A DNA stretch of 24,418 nucleotides, from NCBI GenBank assembly GCA_938084875.1, contig CALKFX010000150.1, positions 1 to 24,418 on the forward strand, read 5' to 3'. Below the pieces are notes generated by a model. It was not told where the DNA came from. It did not search any database and saw nothing but the letters and a program-made list of their open reading frames with translations. A program made the translations under genes and the position numbers. Shown piece by piece: positions 1 through 8,125 of the stretch. Source of the DNA: an uncultured Flavobacteriales bacterium. GTDB taxonomy: Bacteria > Bacteroidota > Bacteroidia > Flavobacteriales_D > Parvicellaceae. Numbering within the stretch: the first letter of the stretch is position 1; each line of letters starts with the position of its first letter.

Positions 1-582
1 AAAGTTAAAACCAAGAAAGATCTAGGGTTACCTAACAATAAGAAGCTTGTAATTCTCCAAGGTTCTGGAATTAACGTAGATAGAGGAGCTGAAGAGTTGT
101 TAGAGGCTATTTCCATACAAGATGATTTTTTTCTTTCAGTAGTTGGCAAAGGTGATGTTATTGATAAACTTAAAAAAAGATGTGGTAAATCAGATTTGGT
201 TAATAAAGTGCTATTTGTTCCAACTCTTCCGTATAGTAAAATGATGCAGTTTACCTTAAACTCTGATGTCGGAGTCAGTCTGGATAAGAATAATAATATT
301 AATTATCAGTTTAGTCTTCCCAATAAAATTTTTGATTATACCAAAGCCGAAATACCATTCGTTTCAACAAATCTTGTGGAGATAAGAAAAATTACAGAAG
401 AGTTTCATACTGGTGTTTTAATTTCAAGTATAAGTCCAGAAAGCATAATTGAGGGTTTAAATAAGGCTATAGCATTAAAAGAATCTAAAAATTTCATCTC
501 AAATATTGCCAAAATGAATTCCACTTTAAATTGGGAAAGCGAATCTGTTTCTTTAATTAAAACTTATGAAAAATTTAAGTAG
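1..582 (+). CDS. Glycosyltransferase family 4 (GT-B), C-terminal fragment
   Basis: The reading frame is open from base 1 to the TAG at 580-582, so this is the last 193 codons of a gene that begins before the window. The visible part looks like the nucleotide-sugar-binding half of a GT4 glycosyltransferase. It starts with a strand ending LQGSGINVDRGAEELLEAI, where the G..RGAEEL pattern is typical, and later has SLPNKIFDY followed by VEIRKITEEFHTGVL, the region holding the family's sugar-nucleotide contacts. Such enzymes build lipopolysaccharide, capsule or O-antigen at the cytoplasmic face of the inner membrane; the substrate cannot be told. A methionine start near 97 would be a TTG inside the domain and is not the real start. 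Its 3' end overlaps the opposing methyltransferase gene by 8 bases. Confidence 0.8.
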   Translation, partial: KVKTKKDLGLPNNKKLVILQGSGINVDRGAEELLEAISIQDDFFLSVVGKGDVIDKLKKRCGKSDLVNKVLFVPTLPYSKMMQFTLNSDVGVSLDKNNNINYQFSLPNKIFDYTKAEIPFVSTNLVEIRKITEEFHTGVLISSISPESIIEGLNKAIALKESKNFISNIAKMNSTLNWESESVSLIKTYEKFK

Positions 583-1345
583 AAGTAGCCTTTCTACATA
601 CGTAGATTTTTTCATTTTCAGCCAAACCATATAATTTTTTTTCTTCAATGTTAAATTCTTTTACTATATCAATAGGCTTTGCAGAAAACCCACTATCATT
701 TAAAATTAATGGTAGACTATCTTCACCATAAATCCTTACATGATCTTCTTGCCCAAAAGCTTTCAATCTTCCTTCTTTAGAAATTATAGATTTATCCTGG
801 TAAGTTTTTCCTTTTTTTAAAGGAACTTGAATTAATAAATAACCATCTTTTTTTAAAACTCTATATAACTCTTTAATAGCTTTTTTATCCTCTAAAATAT
901 GTTCTAAGACATGGAAACAAATAATTAAATCAAAAATTTGATCAGCTTCGTTTATTTTAGTTATGTCATAACTTTTTTGAGCATAAAATTGGTTTTCAAA
1001 GTCGGATGATATGTAGTTTTCAAAAATTGATTTAAAAAAATCGTTTAAACTTCTGTGGGGTGAAAAGTCTAAAATTTTTTGACTTCGATTTTTAAATTTT
1101 TTACTTACATATTCTCCTAGCGCTCTAGATCTTGATAATGATCCACAATTAGGACAGATTTTTTCTTCATTATTATAAAAAGAAATTGGAATAAACTTTT
1201 TTGATTTAGCAGAACAAATTAAACATATTTTATTTCCACCTTTATAAATAAGGTTATAAATGATCTTTCTTATGAAAGGTTCTATTTTAAATTGCCAGCT
1301 TTTTGGTGTTAAAATCTTATAAATATTCTTAAAAAAACTATACAT
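575..1345 (-). CDS. Class I SAM methyltransferase with N-terminal zinc ribbon
   Basis: A 256-residue protein. Two CxxC pairs (C41/C44 and C64/C67, the latter in CPNCGSLSRSR) suggest a structural zinc ribbon before a class I methyltransferase fold. The usual glycine-rich SAM loop is replaced by ILDFSPHRSL (residues 91-100), as in the family whose members carry a CPxCGSLxRxR knuckle and a LHxAPE-type loop. The post-I region FDLIICFHVLEHI (138-150) and the later YRVLKKDGYLLIQVP strand are standard. The substrate is unknown; neighbouring glycosyltransferases suggest a sugar or glycan lipid. Its ATG lies within the GT2 gene end (8-base overlap), so it is probably translationally coupled. Its own 3' end overlaps the converging GT4 gene. 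The family call is firm and the target is inference. Confidence 0.8.
   Translation of the reverse strand: MYSFFKNIYKILTPKSWQFKIEPFIRKIIYNLIYKGGNKICLICSAKSKKFIPISFYNNEEKICPNCGSLSRSRALGEYVSKKFKNRSQKILDFSPHRSLNDFFKSIFENYISSDFENQFYAQKSYDITKINEADQIFDLIICFHVLEHILEDKKAIKELYRVLKKDGYLLIQVPLKKGKTYQDKSIISKEGRLKAFGQEDHVRIYGEDSLPLILNDSGFSAKPIDIVKEFNIEEKKLYGLAENEKIYVCRKATST
593..612 (+). terminator. Possible weak terminator just past the GT4 stop
   Basis: TCTAC-ATAC-GTAGA (593-606) is a 5-base-pair hairpin followed by six T (607-612), 10 bases past the GT4 stop and inside the end of the converging methyltransferase gene. The stem is short and an alternative hairpin (GTAGAA 579-584 with TTCTAC 592-597) competes, so termination strength is uncertain. 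Confidence 0.3.
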
Positions 1346-2225
1346 TTTGTTTTTCTCTAAGAAAGTAAATTAGTTTATATAAGTCAAATATTTTTAGAGA
1401 GGGTCTTTTAGAAAGTAGCTGTCTTTCTAGTATAGTTAAAATAGTTTTTGATATCGGAAAAACTAACCATGTCAATTTCAATTTACTAATTAGATAATAG
1501 GTTTTTATAAGTTTTATAGAGCTGGTATCAAGTGTGTTTTTTTCCAATAAAACTAGGTTTTTTATAGCACTCTTAGTTTTTTCTAAAAACACACTGCTGT
1601 CTTCTATTCCTTCGTGAAAAACAGGATTATATATTTGAAAAATAGCTATTTTGTTCTTTTTAAGTTCTAAAGATAGCAGGGTGTCTTCATGTCCGTAGGT
1701 TTCAATTTCTTCATTAAACTTTATTTGTGAAAAAATTGTTCTTTTTATTAAAAAGTTGTTTGATCGAAAACAATGGTATGGGTTTTTAACTCTATAATTA
1801 ATATTTTGATCTTCTTTCTTAATACCATATAACCACCTTAGTTTTTTATTTTTATTTTTTGGTGGATTATCATGGTGTCTTCTTCCTCCATAAACTACTT
1901 CATTTTCAACTTGTTCAAAATATTTTTCAAGAAAATTTCCATTTTGAATACTGCAGTCACAATCTATAAATAACAGATTTTCATAAGTGGCATTTTCTAA
2001 AAAAAGATTTCTAATTTTAGACCTTCCAATATTTCTTTTAAGAATTAGATATTTAACCGTTTTGTAGGATTTGATTTCAGCATTTAATTTTAAAATTTCA
2101 TCATTAGAACCATCGTCAATACAAATTACTTCATATGGTTTTTTACTTTTCTCTCCTTGGTTAATTATGGTAATAATTAGATCAACAACATTGAAGTTAT
2201 AAATGGGAATGCAAATACTTATCAA
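1338..2225 (-). CDS. Glycosyltransferase family 2 (GT-A)
   Basis: A 295-residue GT2 enzyme. The start MISICIPIYN is the first Rossmann strand. DDGS (37-40) and RNIGRSKIRN (64-73) bind the nucleotide, DCD (88-90) is the metal-binding DxD, and GHED (178-181) supplies the catalytic-base region. There is no clear membrane helix, so it probably works at the cytoplasmic membrane face on a lipid-linked glycan. The start is a TTG: the frame has no ATG between the stop at 2256-2258 and base 2225, and the nearby ATG at 2228-2230 is out of frame. The gene follows the ftsE-like gene by 11 bases and overlaps the methyltransferase by 8, so the three look like one transcript. The sugar and acceptor cannot be read from the sequence. 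Confidence 0.88.
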   Translation of the reverse strand: MISICIPIYNFNVVDLIITIINQGEKSKKPYEVICIDDGSNDEILKLNAEIKSYKTVKYLILKRNIGRSKIRNLFLENATYENLLFIDCDCSIQNGNFLEKYFEQVENEVVYGGRRHHDNPPKNKNKKLRWLYGIKKEDQNINYRVKNPYHCFRSNNFLIKRTIFSQIKFNEEIETYGHEDTLLSLELKKNKIAIFQIYNPVFHEGIEDSSVFLEKTKSAIKNLVLLEKNTLDTSSIKLIKTYYLISKLKLTWLVFPISKTILTILERQLLSKRPSLKIFDLYKLIYFLREKQNV

Positions 2226-2236
2226 TTCATAAAGGC

Positions 2237-2905
2237 TTATTCCAAAACAGTCTGATTATTGAATTTCACAACTCTTGCTGGATATTTATTAATAATGTCA
2301 AAATCGTGAGTTGCCATAATTACTGTTTTTTCTTCATTGGCAACTGATTTTAAAAGATGCATAATTTTCTCACTTGTTTCTGGATCTAAATTTCCTGTAG
2401 GTTCATCGGCTAAGATTAATTCTGGATTGTTAACTAATGCTCTTGCAACAGCTACTCTTTGTTGTTCGCCGCCAGAAATTAAATGAGGAAATGACTCTGC
2501 TTTGTCTATCATATCTACTTTCACAAGTAGCTTCTCAATTCCTTCGTTAATTATTTTTTTCCCTTTCCATCCAGTGGCTTTCATTACAAATCTTAGATTA
2601 TCAGCAACGGATCTATCCATAAGAAGTTGAAAATCTTGAAAGATTATACCAACTTTTCTTCTAAGTTCTAATATCTTCTTTCTTTTTAATTTTTTTAGTG
2701 TTTGTTCTTTAAATAAAATATCTCCACTACTAATCCCTATATCTCCATAAATTGCTTTAAGAAGACTACTTTTCCCACTTCCAGTTTTACCTACAAAATA
2801 TACAAATTCTCCTTGATTTATCTTTAAATTAACTTCGTTAAGAATTATTTTATTTTGTTGTTTTATTTCAACATTTTTAAAGTCTAAAAAAAGGTTTTGA
2901 TTCAT
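2237..2905 (-). CDS. ftsE: FtsE-like ABC transporter ATP-binding protein
   Basis: A 222-residue ABC ATPase with every catalytic motif: Walker A GKTGSGKSS (39-47), Q-loop Q90, signature SGGEQQR (144-150), Walker B LILADE (163-168) followed by PTGNLD, and H-loop H200. Length and the LADEPTGNLD stretch match the FtsE/LolD/MacB group. Bacteroidota proteins of this size are usually called FtsE, which with the membrane partner FtsX controls peptidoglycan hydrolases at the division site. No ftsX or other permease lies in the window, so the FtsE assignment within the group is inference; LolD-like lipoprotein export is the main alternative. It is the first gene of a minus-strand group with GT2 and methyltransferase genes. 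A TAnnTTTG element lies just upstream. Confidence 0.75.
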   Translation of the reverse strand: MNQNLFLDFKNVEIKQQNKIILNEVNLKINQGEFVYFVGKTGSGKSSLLKAIYGDIGISSGDILFKEQTLKKLKRKKILELRRKVGIIFQDFQLLMDRSVADNLRFVMKATGWKGKKIINEGIEKLLVKVDMIDKAESFPHLISGGEQQRVAVARALVNNPELILADEPTGNLDPETSEKIMHLLKSVANEEKTVIMATHDFDIINKYPARVVKFNNQTVLE

Positions 2906-2928
2906 GGTAGTATAATATCTTTTACATT

Positions 2929-2936
2929 CAAATTTA
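2929..2936 (-). promoter_or_regulatory. Bacteroidota -7 element upstream of ftsE group
   Basis: On the minus strand this reads TAAATTTG, an exact match to the Bacteroidota -7 consensus TAnnTTTG, and ends 23 bases before the ftsE ATG. A transcript would have a leader of roughly 15-20 bases. No TTG was seen 17-23 bases further upstream, so the -33 half is weak or absent. Confidence 0.45.
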
Positions 2937-3034
2937 TAATAATATAGAATACTTCTTAAATTCTTCTATTTAATGTTAACACATTGTAGTTGAAAATAAT
3001 AATTAAGCCATAATTCTTATGGGTAATCACTAAC

Positions 3035-3042
3035 TATCTTTA
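3035..3042 (+). promoter_or_regulatory. Possible -7 element upstream of the TPR gene
   Basis: TATCTTTA has one mismatch to TAnnTTTG and lies 24 bases before the TPR-gene ATG, the usual distance. No TTG is at the right spacing, so this is only a candidate within the divergent region 2906-3066. Confidence 0.28.
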
Positions 3043-3066
3043 AAAAATATCTGATTATAGTTTTTA

Positions 3067-6000
3067 ATGAATAAGATTTTCAAAGCATTTATTTTTTCTC
3101 TAGCAATAATTTTTGTAAATATTTCTATTGCACAAAAAACTTTTCTAAGAAATGATCCTTATGAAAATTATAAAATAGCGCAAGAACTTTTTGACAAAGA
3201 AAAGTATAGTTCAGCCCAATACTATTTCAAGAATGTTATTAATAAATTCAATGATCCTCAGGACGAGGTGAGAATAAATGCTGAATATTATTTTGCACTT
3301 TGTGCATTAAAATTATACCATAGAAATGTAGAGACGATTTTAACTAGGTTTTCACTAGACCATCCAGACCATCCAAAATCTAAGGATATTTATTTCCAAC
3401 TTGGAAAGCATTATTATCAAACTAAAAAGTTTAAAAAATCTATCGAATTTTTTGAAAAAGTTGATCAATATGATTTATCAAGTGAGGGTCAAAGCGAATA
3501 TCTTTTTAAACTTGGATATTCAAAATTCATGAAGAAAAATCTTGCTGAATCAAAAGTTCTTTTCAATGAGCTCTTGCAAAGTAAAACAGATTACGATGTT
3601 CCAGCTACATATTATTATAGCCACATAGCATACGCACAGGGAAAGTACCAAACAGCTTTAGTTGGTTTTAGAAAGATTGCCAATAATAAAATGTTTAAGC
3701 CTATCATCCCTTATTATATTACTCAGATTTTATACCAACAAAATAAATACGACGAACTTATCGACTATGGACCATTGTATATTGATTCTGTTACAGAAAA
3801 AAGAAAAGGAGAGTTTGCTAAATTAATTGGAGATTCTTATTTCAAAAAAGATCAATACGAACAATCTTTAGAATACTATCAAATTTTCATGAGAAATGCA
3901 AAATCAACTAGGGAAAGCAATTACCAAGTTGGCTATTGTTACTACAAAACAAAAAAGTATAAAAAGGCTATTGAAAGTTTTTCTAGAGTTGCTAATACAG
4001 ACGATTCGTTAACACAGATATCCTACTACCATATGGCAGATTCTTATTTAAATCTTGACGAAAAAGATTATGCAAGAAATGCATTTCAGGAAGCGAGTAA
4101 GCTCAATTTCGATCTTGATATAAGACGAAATTCATTATTTAATTATGCAAAGTTGGCTTACGAATTAAGTTATAATCCATACGACGAGGCAATTAATGCC
4201 TTCCAGCAATTTATTGAAGACTTTCCAGATTCTGAAGACGCTAAAGATGCTTACGAGTTTTTATTAAAAGTGTATCTAACAACTAAAAATTACGACGATG
4301 CACTAGCTTCAATGGATAAAATAAAAAATAAGGATCCAAGAATGCAGAAAGCCTACCAAACAATTGTATATAACAGAGCTGTAGAGCAATATCACAATAG
4401 AGAATACAAGAATGCGATTGCAAACTTTGAGTTGGTTAAGAAGTATCCAATTGACCAAAATTTAAATGCGATGAGTCAGTTTTGGATTGGAGAATCAAAT
4501 TATAATTTAAAGGAATATTTAAGAGCTGTAGAGAATTACGAAAAATTTAGATTTATTAATGGAGCTATCTTAACCAATAAGTTTTTAGATTTAGATTTTC
4601 ATATTGGATACAGTTATTTTGAAAAAGCCAATCCATACGAAAGCTTGTCAGGGAATGAAGCAAAAATTCAAAAAGAATCACTTAGAAATGCTTTAAAATA
4701 CTTTAGGAACTATATCCATCAATACAATTTACCAGATTCAAGTAATTATAAAATTGCATTATTAAGAATTGCTGATACTTATTTTTTACTTAGAGAAGAT
4801 AGTTTGGCAATAGAAAATTATGCTTTGTCTTCAACAGTAGGAAATGAAGACCATTCTTACGCATTAAACCAAATGGCTACTTCTCAAGGGCTAATTCAGG
4901 ACTATCAAGGAAAAATAAATACTTTAAAAAGACTTACAGACCAATACCCTAACTCAAAGTATCAAGTTTCTTCACTTTTAAATTTAGCCCAGGCTTTTAA
5001 GGATGAAAATAGAAATAATGAGTCAATAGACACCTATTTAAAATTTATTAATGAATATCCTAATAACAATTCAATTTCCAAAGCATATGTGGAAATAGGT
5101 AGTATTTATTTAAAAGAACAAAACCATCAAGAAGCTGAAAAGTTTTTATTAACGGTAATGAACAATTATCCAGACGCAGAACAAGAAAATCAATTAGCTA
5201 TTGAACTAATGATGGAAGTTTACAATTTAAGGGGGAATTTGACTGGTTATTACGATTGGCTTACCTCACGAGGAATTGACGTAAGTGTTCAGGAAAAAGA
5301 TTCAACTTTATGGAGGTCTGTAGTTCTTGCAAGAGATAATGGAGATTGCAATACGCAAATTGAAAAAGCTTCTTACTACCTAGATAATATTGAAGAGCCT
5401 ATAAGAGAAATTTCTGCACATTATTTTATGGCTAATTGTTATTATGCGGAGGATAAGAAAACACAAGCATTATTTCATTATGATTACATTACTGCAAAAC
5501 CAAATAACAATTATTATTTACAAGCTTTAAAGTATGCGGGGGAAATAACTTACGATGCTAAAGATTTCAAAAAGTCTCTTACTTACTTTTCAGTTCTAGA
5601 AGATGTAAGTATAAATCAAGAAGACTTATCCATTGCTAAAAAGGGGCAGTTTTATTGTTTTCATTATTTAGACAACCCCAATTCTACCATTAAGTATGCA
5701 AAAAAGGTTCTTCAGTTATCGGACTTAAATAATAAGCTTCAAGAGGATGCGTATTTATATTTGGGGCAATCTTATCAGAAAATAAATCAATTAGATAGTG
5801 CGAAACTATATTACGACAGTGTTGTGCAGTTCACCAAAAGTATTGCTGCAGCTGAAGCGAAATATCATATTTGCGAGATTGTATATAAAGAGGAGGATTA
5901 TACATCCTGCGAGTCTTTAATTATGGAGCTAGTCAAGCAAAAGCCGTCTTATGATTATTGGTTAGCAAAAGGAATACTATTACTAGGAGATAATTTTACA

Positions 6001-6270
6001 GCTCAGAAGGATTATTTCAATGCAAAACATAGTGTTAAAAGCATTTTAGACAACTACGATGGGTATAAAAAAGATGAAATTTTAGCTGTAGCAGTTCAAA
6101 AAATAGAATATATCCAGAATCTAGAACTTAATGAAATGCAAGAACAGCCAGAGCAAGAAGAATTGGAAATAGAACTAGAAACAATAGATGAAAATTTAGA
6201 AAAAACTCCTAAAGTTTTAAATCCAAAGGAAGTTGATTCAAAGGAAATTAAGAAAGATGAAAATAAATAA
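3067..6270 (+). CDS. Large secreted tetratricopeptide-repeat protein
   Basis: A 1067-residue protein with a type I signal peptide (MNKIFKAF, then a hydrophobic core, cleavage near SIAQ-K at about residue 23). No lipobox cysteine is present, so it is probably periplasmic rather than a lipoprotein. Almost the whole length, about residues 30-1010, consists of TPR-like helical hairpins with recurring patterns such as Y..A...F..V...YP.S..., resembling BamD/CpoB-type periplasmic scaffolds. The last 45 or so residues are a low-complexity tail, first Glu-rich and then Lys/Glu mixed. The gene ends 14 bases inside the following barrel gene, so the two are very likely coupled and may act together. It differs from SprE/PorW of the T9SS, which is a lipoprotein and shorter. 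Secretion and TPR fold are firm; its role is unknown. Confidence 0.88.
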   Translation: MNKIFKAFIFSLAIIFVNISIAQKTFLRNDPYENYKIAQELFDKEKYSSAQYYFKNVINKFNDPQDEVRINAEYYFALCALKLYHRNVETILTRFSLDHPDHPKSKDIYFQLGKHYYQTKKFKKSIEFFEKVDQYDLSSEGQSEYLFKLGYSKFMKKNLAESKVLFNELLQSKTDYDVPATYYYSHIAYAQGKYQTALVGFRKIANNKMFKPIIPYYITQILYQQNKYDELIDYGPLYIDSVTEKRKGEFAKLIGDSYFKKDQYEQSLEYYQIFMRNAKSTRESNYQVGYCYYKTKKYKKAIESFSRVANTDDSLTQISYYHMADSYLNLDEKDYARNAFQEASKLNFDLDIRRNSLFNYAKLAYELSYNPYDEAINAFQQFIEDFPDSEDAKDAYEFLLKVYLTTKNYDDALASMDKIKNKDPRMQKAYQTIVYNRAVEQYHNREYKNAIANFELVKKYPIDQNLNAMSQFWIGESNYNLKEYLRAVENYEKFRFINGAILTNKFLDLDFHIGYSYFEKANPYESLSGNEAKIQKESLRNALKYFRNYIHQYNLPDSSNYKIALLRIADTYFLLREDSLAIENYALSSTVGNEDHSYALNQMATSQGLIQDYQGKINTLKRLTDQYPNSKYQVSSLLNLAQAFKDENRNNESIDTYLKFINEYPNNNSISKAYVEIGSIYLKEQNHQEAEKFLLTVMNNYPDAEQENQLAIELMMEVYNLRGNLTGYYDWLTSRGIDVSVQEKDSTLWRSVVLARDNGDCNTQIEKASYYLDNIEEPIREISAHYFMANCYYAEDKKTQALFHYDYITAKPNNNYYLQALKYAGEITYDAKDFKKSLTYFSVLEDVSINQEDLSIAKKGQFYCFHYLDNPNSTIKYAKKVLQLSDLNNKLQEDAYLYLGQSYQKINQLDSAKLYYDSVVQFTKSIAAAEAKYHICEIVYKEEDYTSCESLIMELVKQKPSYDYWLAKGILLLGDNFTAQKDYFNAKHSVKSILDNYDGYKKDEILAVAVQKIEYIQNLELNEMQEQPEQEELEIELETIDENLEKTPKVLNPKEVDSKEIKKDENK

Positions 6271-8038
6271 GCTCCAAATATTACTTTTTTTTGTTTCAGC
6301 AATATTAAGTTTTAGTACTGTAGCTCAACAAAATGAGAACACCGAAACTTTTTTAGGAATTGGTTCTGGGAATAGAAAAATTGCTAAGATTCAAAAAACA
6401 CCAATTTTTCCAATCCATACAGACTCTGTAACTATTTTGGACGATGTCAAATACTATTTAGAGCCAAAACGTCATATGACAAATTACTCTATTGAAAATA
6501 TAAAGCCTGCAAGGTTAAAGATTACTGCTAACGGAGACAAACTATATAGAGGATATCTAAAAGCTGGAGCAGGAACTTACCTAACTCCATTATTGGAATT
6601 GAATTATGCTTCAAAAAGATCTAGAGATGAAAGTTGGGGTTTAAACACCAGAACTAACGGTAGTTTTTCTAGTATTAATGAAATGGGTAATACTAAATTT
6701 TCAGATTTAAATTTAGGAGGTTATTACCAAAAGTTTTTTATGAATTATGATTTGTGGTCTGAAGTTCAGTATGAAAGAAATTCATATCAATTTTATGGAT
6801 TGGATTATAACGACAATTCTATGTATCAATTTTATGGTATAGACATCAATGATTCTTTAGGAATTGAATCGTTTAAAAATTCAGATACTCTTTTTAAGCA
6901 AAATTACGATTTATTGGACTTGCACGTAAAGTTTAATTCTAGAAATACTGGGAGAGATACCAACAAATTAAGAATTAAAAGTTGGGTAGATTTTCACCAT
7001 CTTAATAGCAATTATAATCTTTCTGAAAATCACTTTCTATTGGGGGCTCATTCTGGTTGGCTGATATTGGATGAAGAATTTTTAGGAACTTTTGAATTGG
7101 ATATAAATAATGTAAGTTCTCCAGATATTTTAGAACTTGACGAAAATAATATTATTCAGCCAAGTAACCAAAGTTCTAACAATTCTGGTATTGTTCGTTT
7201 TAGACCGCATATTTATTCAAGAAAAAATAATTTAATCTTTAAGGCTGGAATATCACTTCAGACAAATATTAATGAAAATGCAAAATTTTATGTATTTCCA
7301 GATTTAGAGGTTAGCTACAGTCTTTTTAATAATGTATTTATTCCTTACGGAGGATGGGTTGGGAACGTGCAAAGAAATACTTTTAATGATATAAGGCTAG
7401 AAAATCCATTTATCTCTGAGGATGCAACTCTTCAAAATACAGTTCAAAAAAGCAATATATTTGTTGGTGTAAGAGGCTCTTTAAGTAGTAAATTTACTTT
7501 TAACTTATCTAGTTCTTTCAAGAGTTTAGATAGTATGTATTTCTTTGTTCCAGACACAACCTCGTCCTATGGCAATAAGTTTCAGATGATGTACGATAAC
7601 CTTACTCAAACATCCTTTCTTGCAGAACTCACTTATCAAGAGTTAGAAAAATTAAAAATCTCAGCTAAGGGGGAATATTTTTTATATAGTCCTTCAAATT
7701 TTAGTCGTGCTTGGCAAAAGCCTGAATACATTTTTACATTATCTAGCATATTAGATTTATCAGATAAAATTGTTTTAAAGTCCGATTTTTATTTGGTAGG
7801 TAAAAGAGATGTTTTTTCTTATTCTGAGCCAGAATCAATTTATGAACTGGAAGATGATAAATACATCTACAGTTTGCCAACTTTTGTAGATATGAATATT
7901 TCTGCTGAATATAGATACAATAAAAAAGTTTCTGCTTTTATTCAGTTCAATAATTTTACAGCCAAAAAATACCAATATTGGCAAAATTTTCCAGTTCAAT
8001 CTATCAATATTTTAGGTGGAATTACAATAAGTTTCTAA
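6257..8038 (+). CDS. Outer-membrane beta-barrel protein, TonB-receptor-like barrel without plug
   Basis: I place the start at the ATG at 6257, giving 593 residues, because MKINKLQILLFF begins a good signal peptide (cleavage near TVAQ-Q, about residue 24). The upstream in-frame TTG at 6233 would only add a charged extension. The rest alternates polar and aromatic residues in strand-length runs, and the protein ends INILGGITISF, with the terminal phenylalanine typical of barrels inserted by the BAM machine. The last strands (FIQFNNFTAKKYQYW) look like a TonB-dependent receptor end. However, there is no TonB box and no plug domain, and the length is short for a full receptor. A short unit is repeated at about bases 6785-6837. 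The gene overlaps the upstream TPR gene by 14 bases. The barrel is well supported; no substrate can be named. Confidence 0.8.
   Translation: MKINKLQILLFFVSAILSFSTVAQQNENTETFLGIGSGNRKIAKIQKTPIFPIHTDSVTILDDVKYYLEPKRHMTNYSIENIKPARLKITANGDKLYRGYLKAGAGTYLTPLLELNYASKRSRDESWGLNTRTNGSFSSINEMGNTKFSDLNLGGYYQKFFMNYDLWSEVQYERNSYQFYGLDYNDNSMYQFYGIDINDSLGIESFKNSDTLFKQNYDLLDLHVKFNSRNTGRDTNKLRIKSWVDFHHLNSNYNLSENHFLLGAHSGWLILDEEFLGTFELDINNVSSPDILELDENNIIQPSNQSSNNSGIVRFRPHIYSRKNNLIFKAGISLQTNINENAKFYVFPDLEVSYSLFNNVFIPYGGWVGNVQRNTFNDIRLENPFISEDATLQNTVQKSNIFVGVRGSLSSKFTFNLSSSFKSLDSMYFFVPDTTSSYGNKFQMMYDNLTQTSFLAELTYQELEKLKISAKGEYFLYSPSNFSRAWQKPEYIFTLSSILDLSDKIVLKSDFYLVGKRDVFSYSEPESIYELEDDKYIYSLPTFVDMNISAEYRYNKKVSAFIQFNNFTAKKYQYWQNFPVQSINILGGITISF
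6785..6837 (+). repeat. Short tandem duplication inside the barrel gene
   Basis: The 14-mer TATCAATTTTATGG occurs at 6785-6798 and again at 6824-6837, exactly 39 bases apart. It encodes two adjacent copies of a 13-residue unit, YQFYGLDYNDNSM and YQFYGIDINDSLG. The in-frame spacing points to a recent or selected local duplication, probably in a loop or strand pair of the barrel. Confidence 0.7.
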
Positions 8039-8098
8039 TTGTTGAAAAGTATCCATTTAATTGGGCTTTTTCTTCCTTTAAAAATGCTCTATAAATAG

Positions 8099-8106
8099 TA
8101 TATTTG
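8099..8106 (+). promoter_or_regulatory. Bacteroidota -7 element of gyrB
   Basis: TATATTTG matches TAnnTTTG exactly and ends 19 bases before the gyrB ATG. No TTG lies at 17-23 bases upstream; the nearest, at 8061, is too far. It implies a very short leader and transcription of gyrB separate from the barrel gene. Confidence 0.5.
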
Positions 8107-8125
8107 TTCATTCAAATTTTATCAA

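Noticed and set aside
97..582. A separate 161-residue gene starting at the TTG at 97
   Set aside because: The frame is open and glycosyltransferase-like from base 1, so this is the tail of a longer gene.
3067..6270. SprE/PorW of the type IX secretion system
   Set aside because: The signal peptide has no lipobox cysteine and the length is greater than that lipoprotein; no specific T9SS mark was seen.
6096..6302. 68-codon minus-strand frame rich in Ser across the TPR/barrel junction
   Set aside because: It is the reverse reading of the Glu-rich TPR tail; low-complexity shadow.
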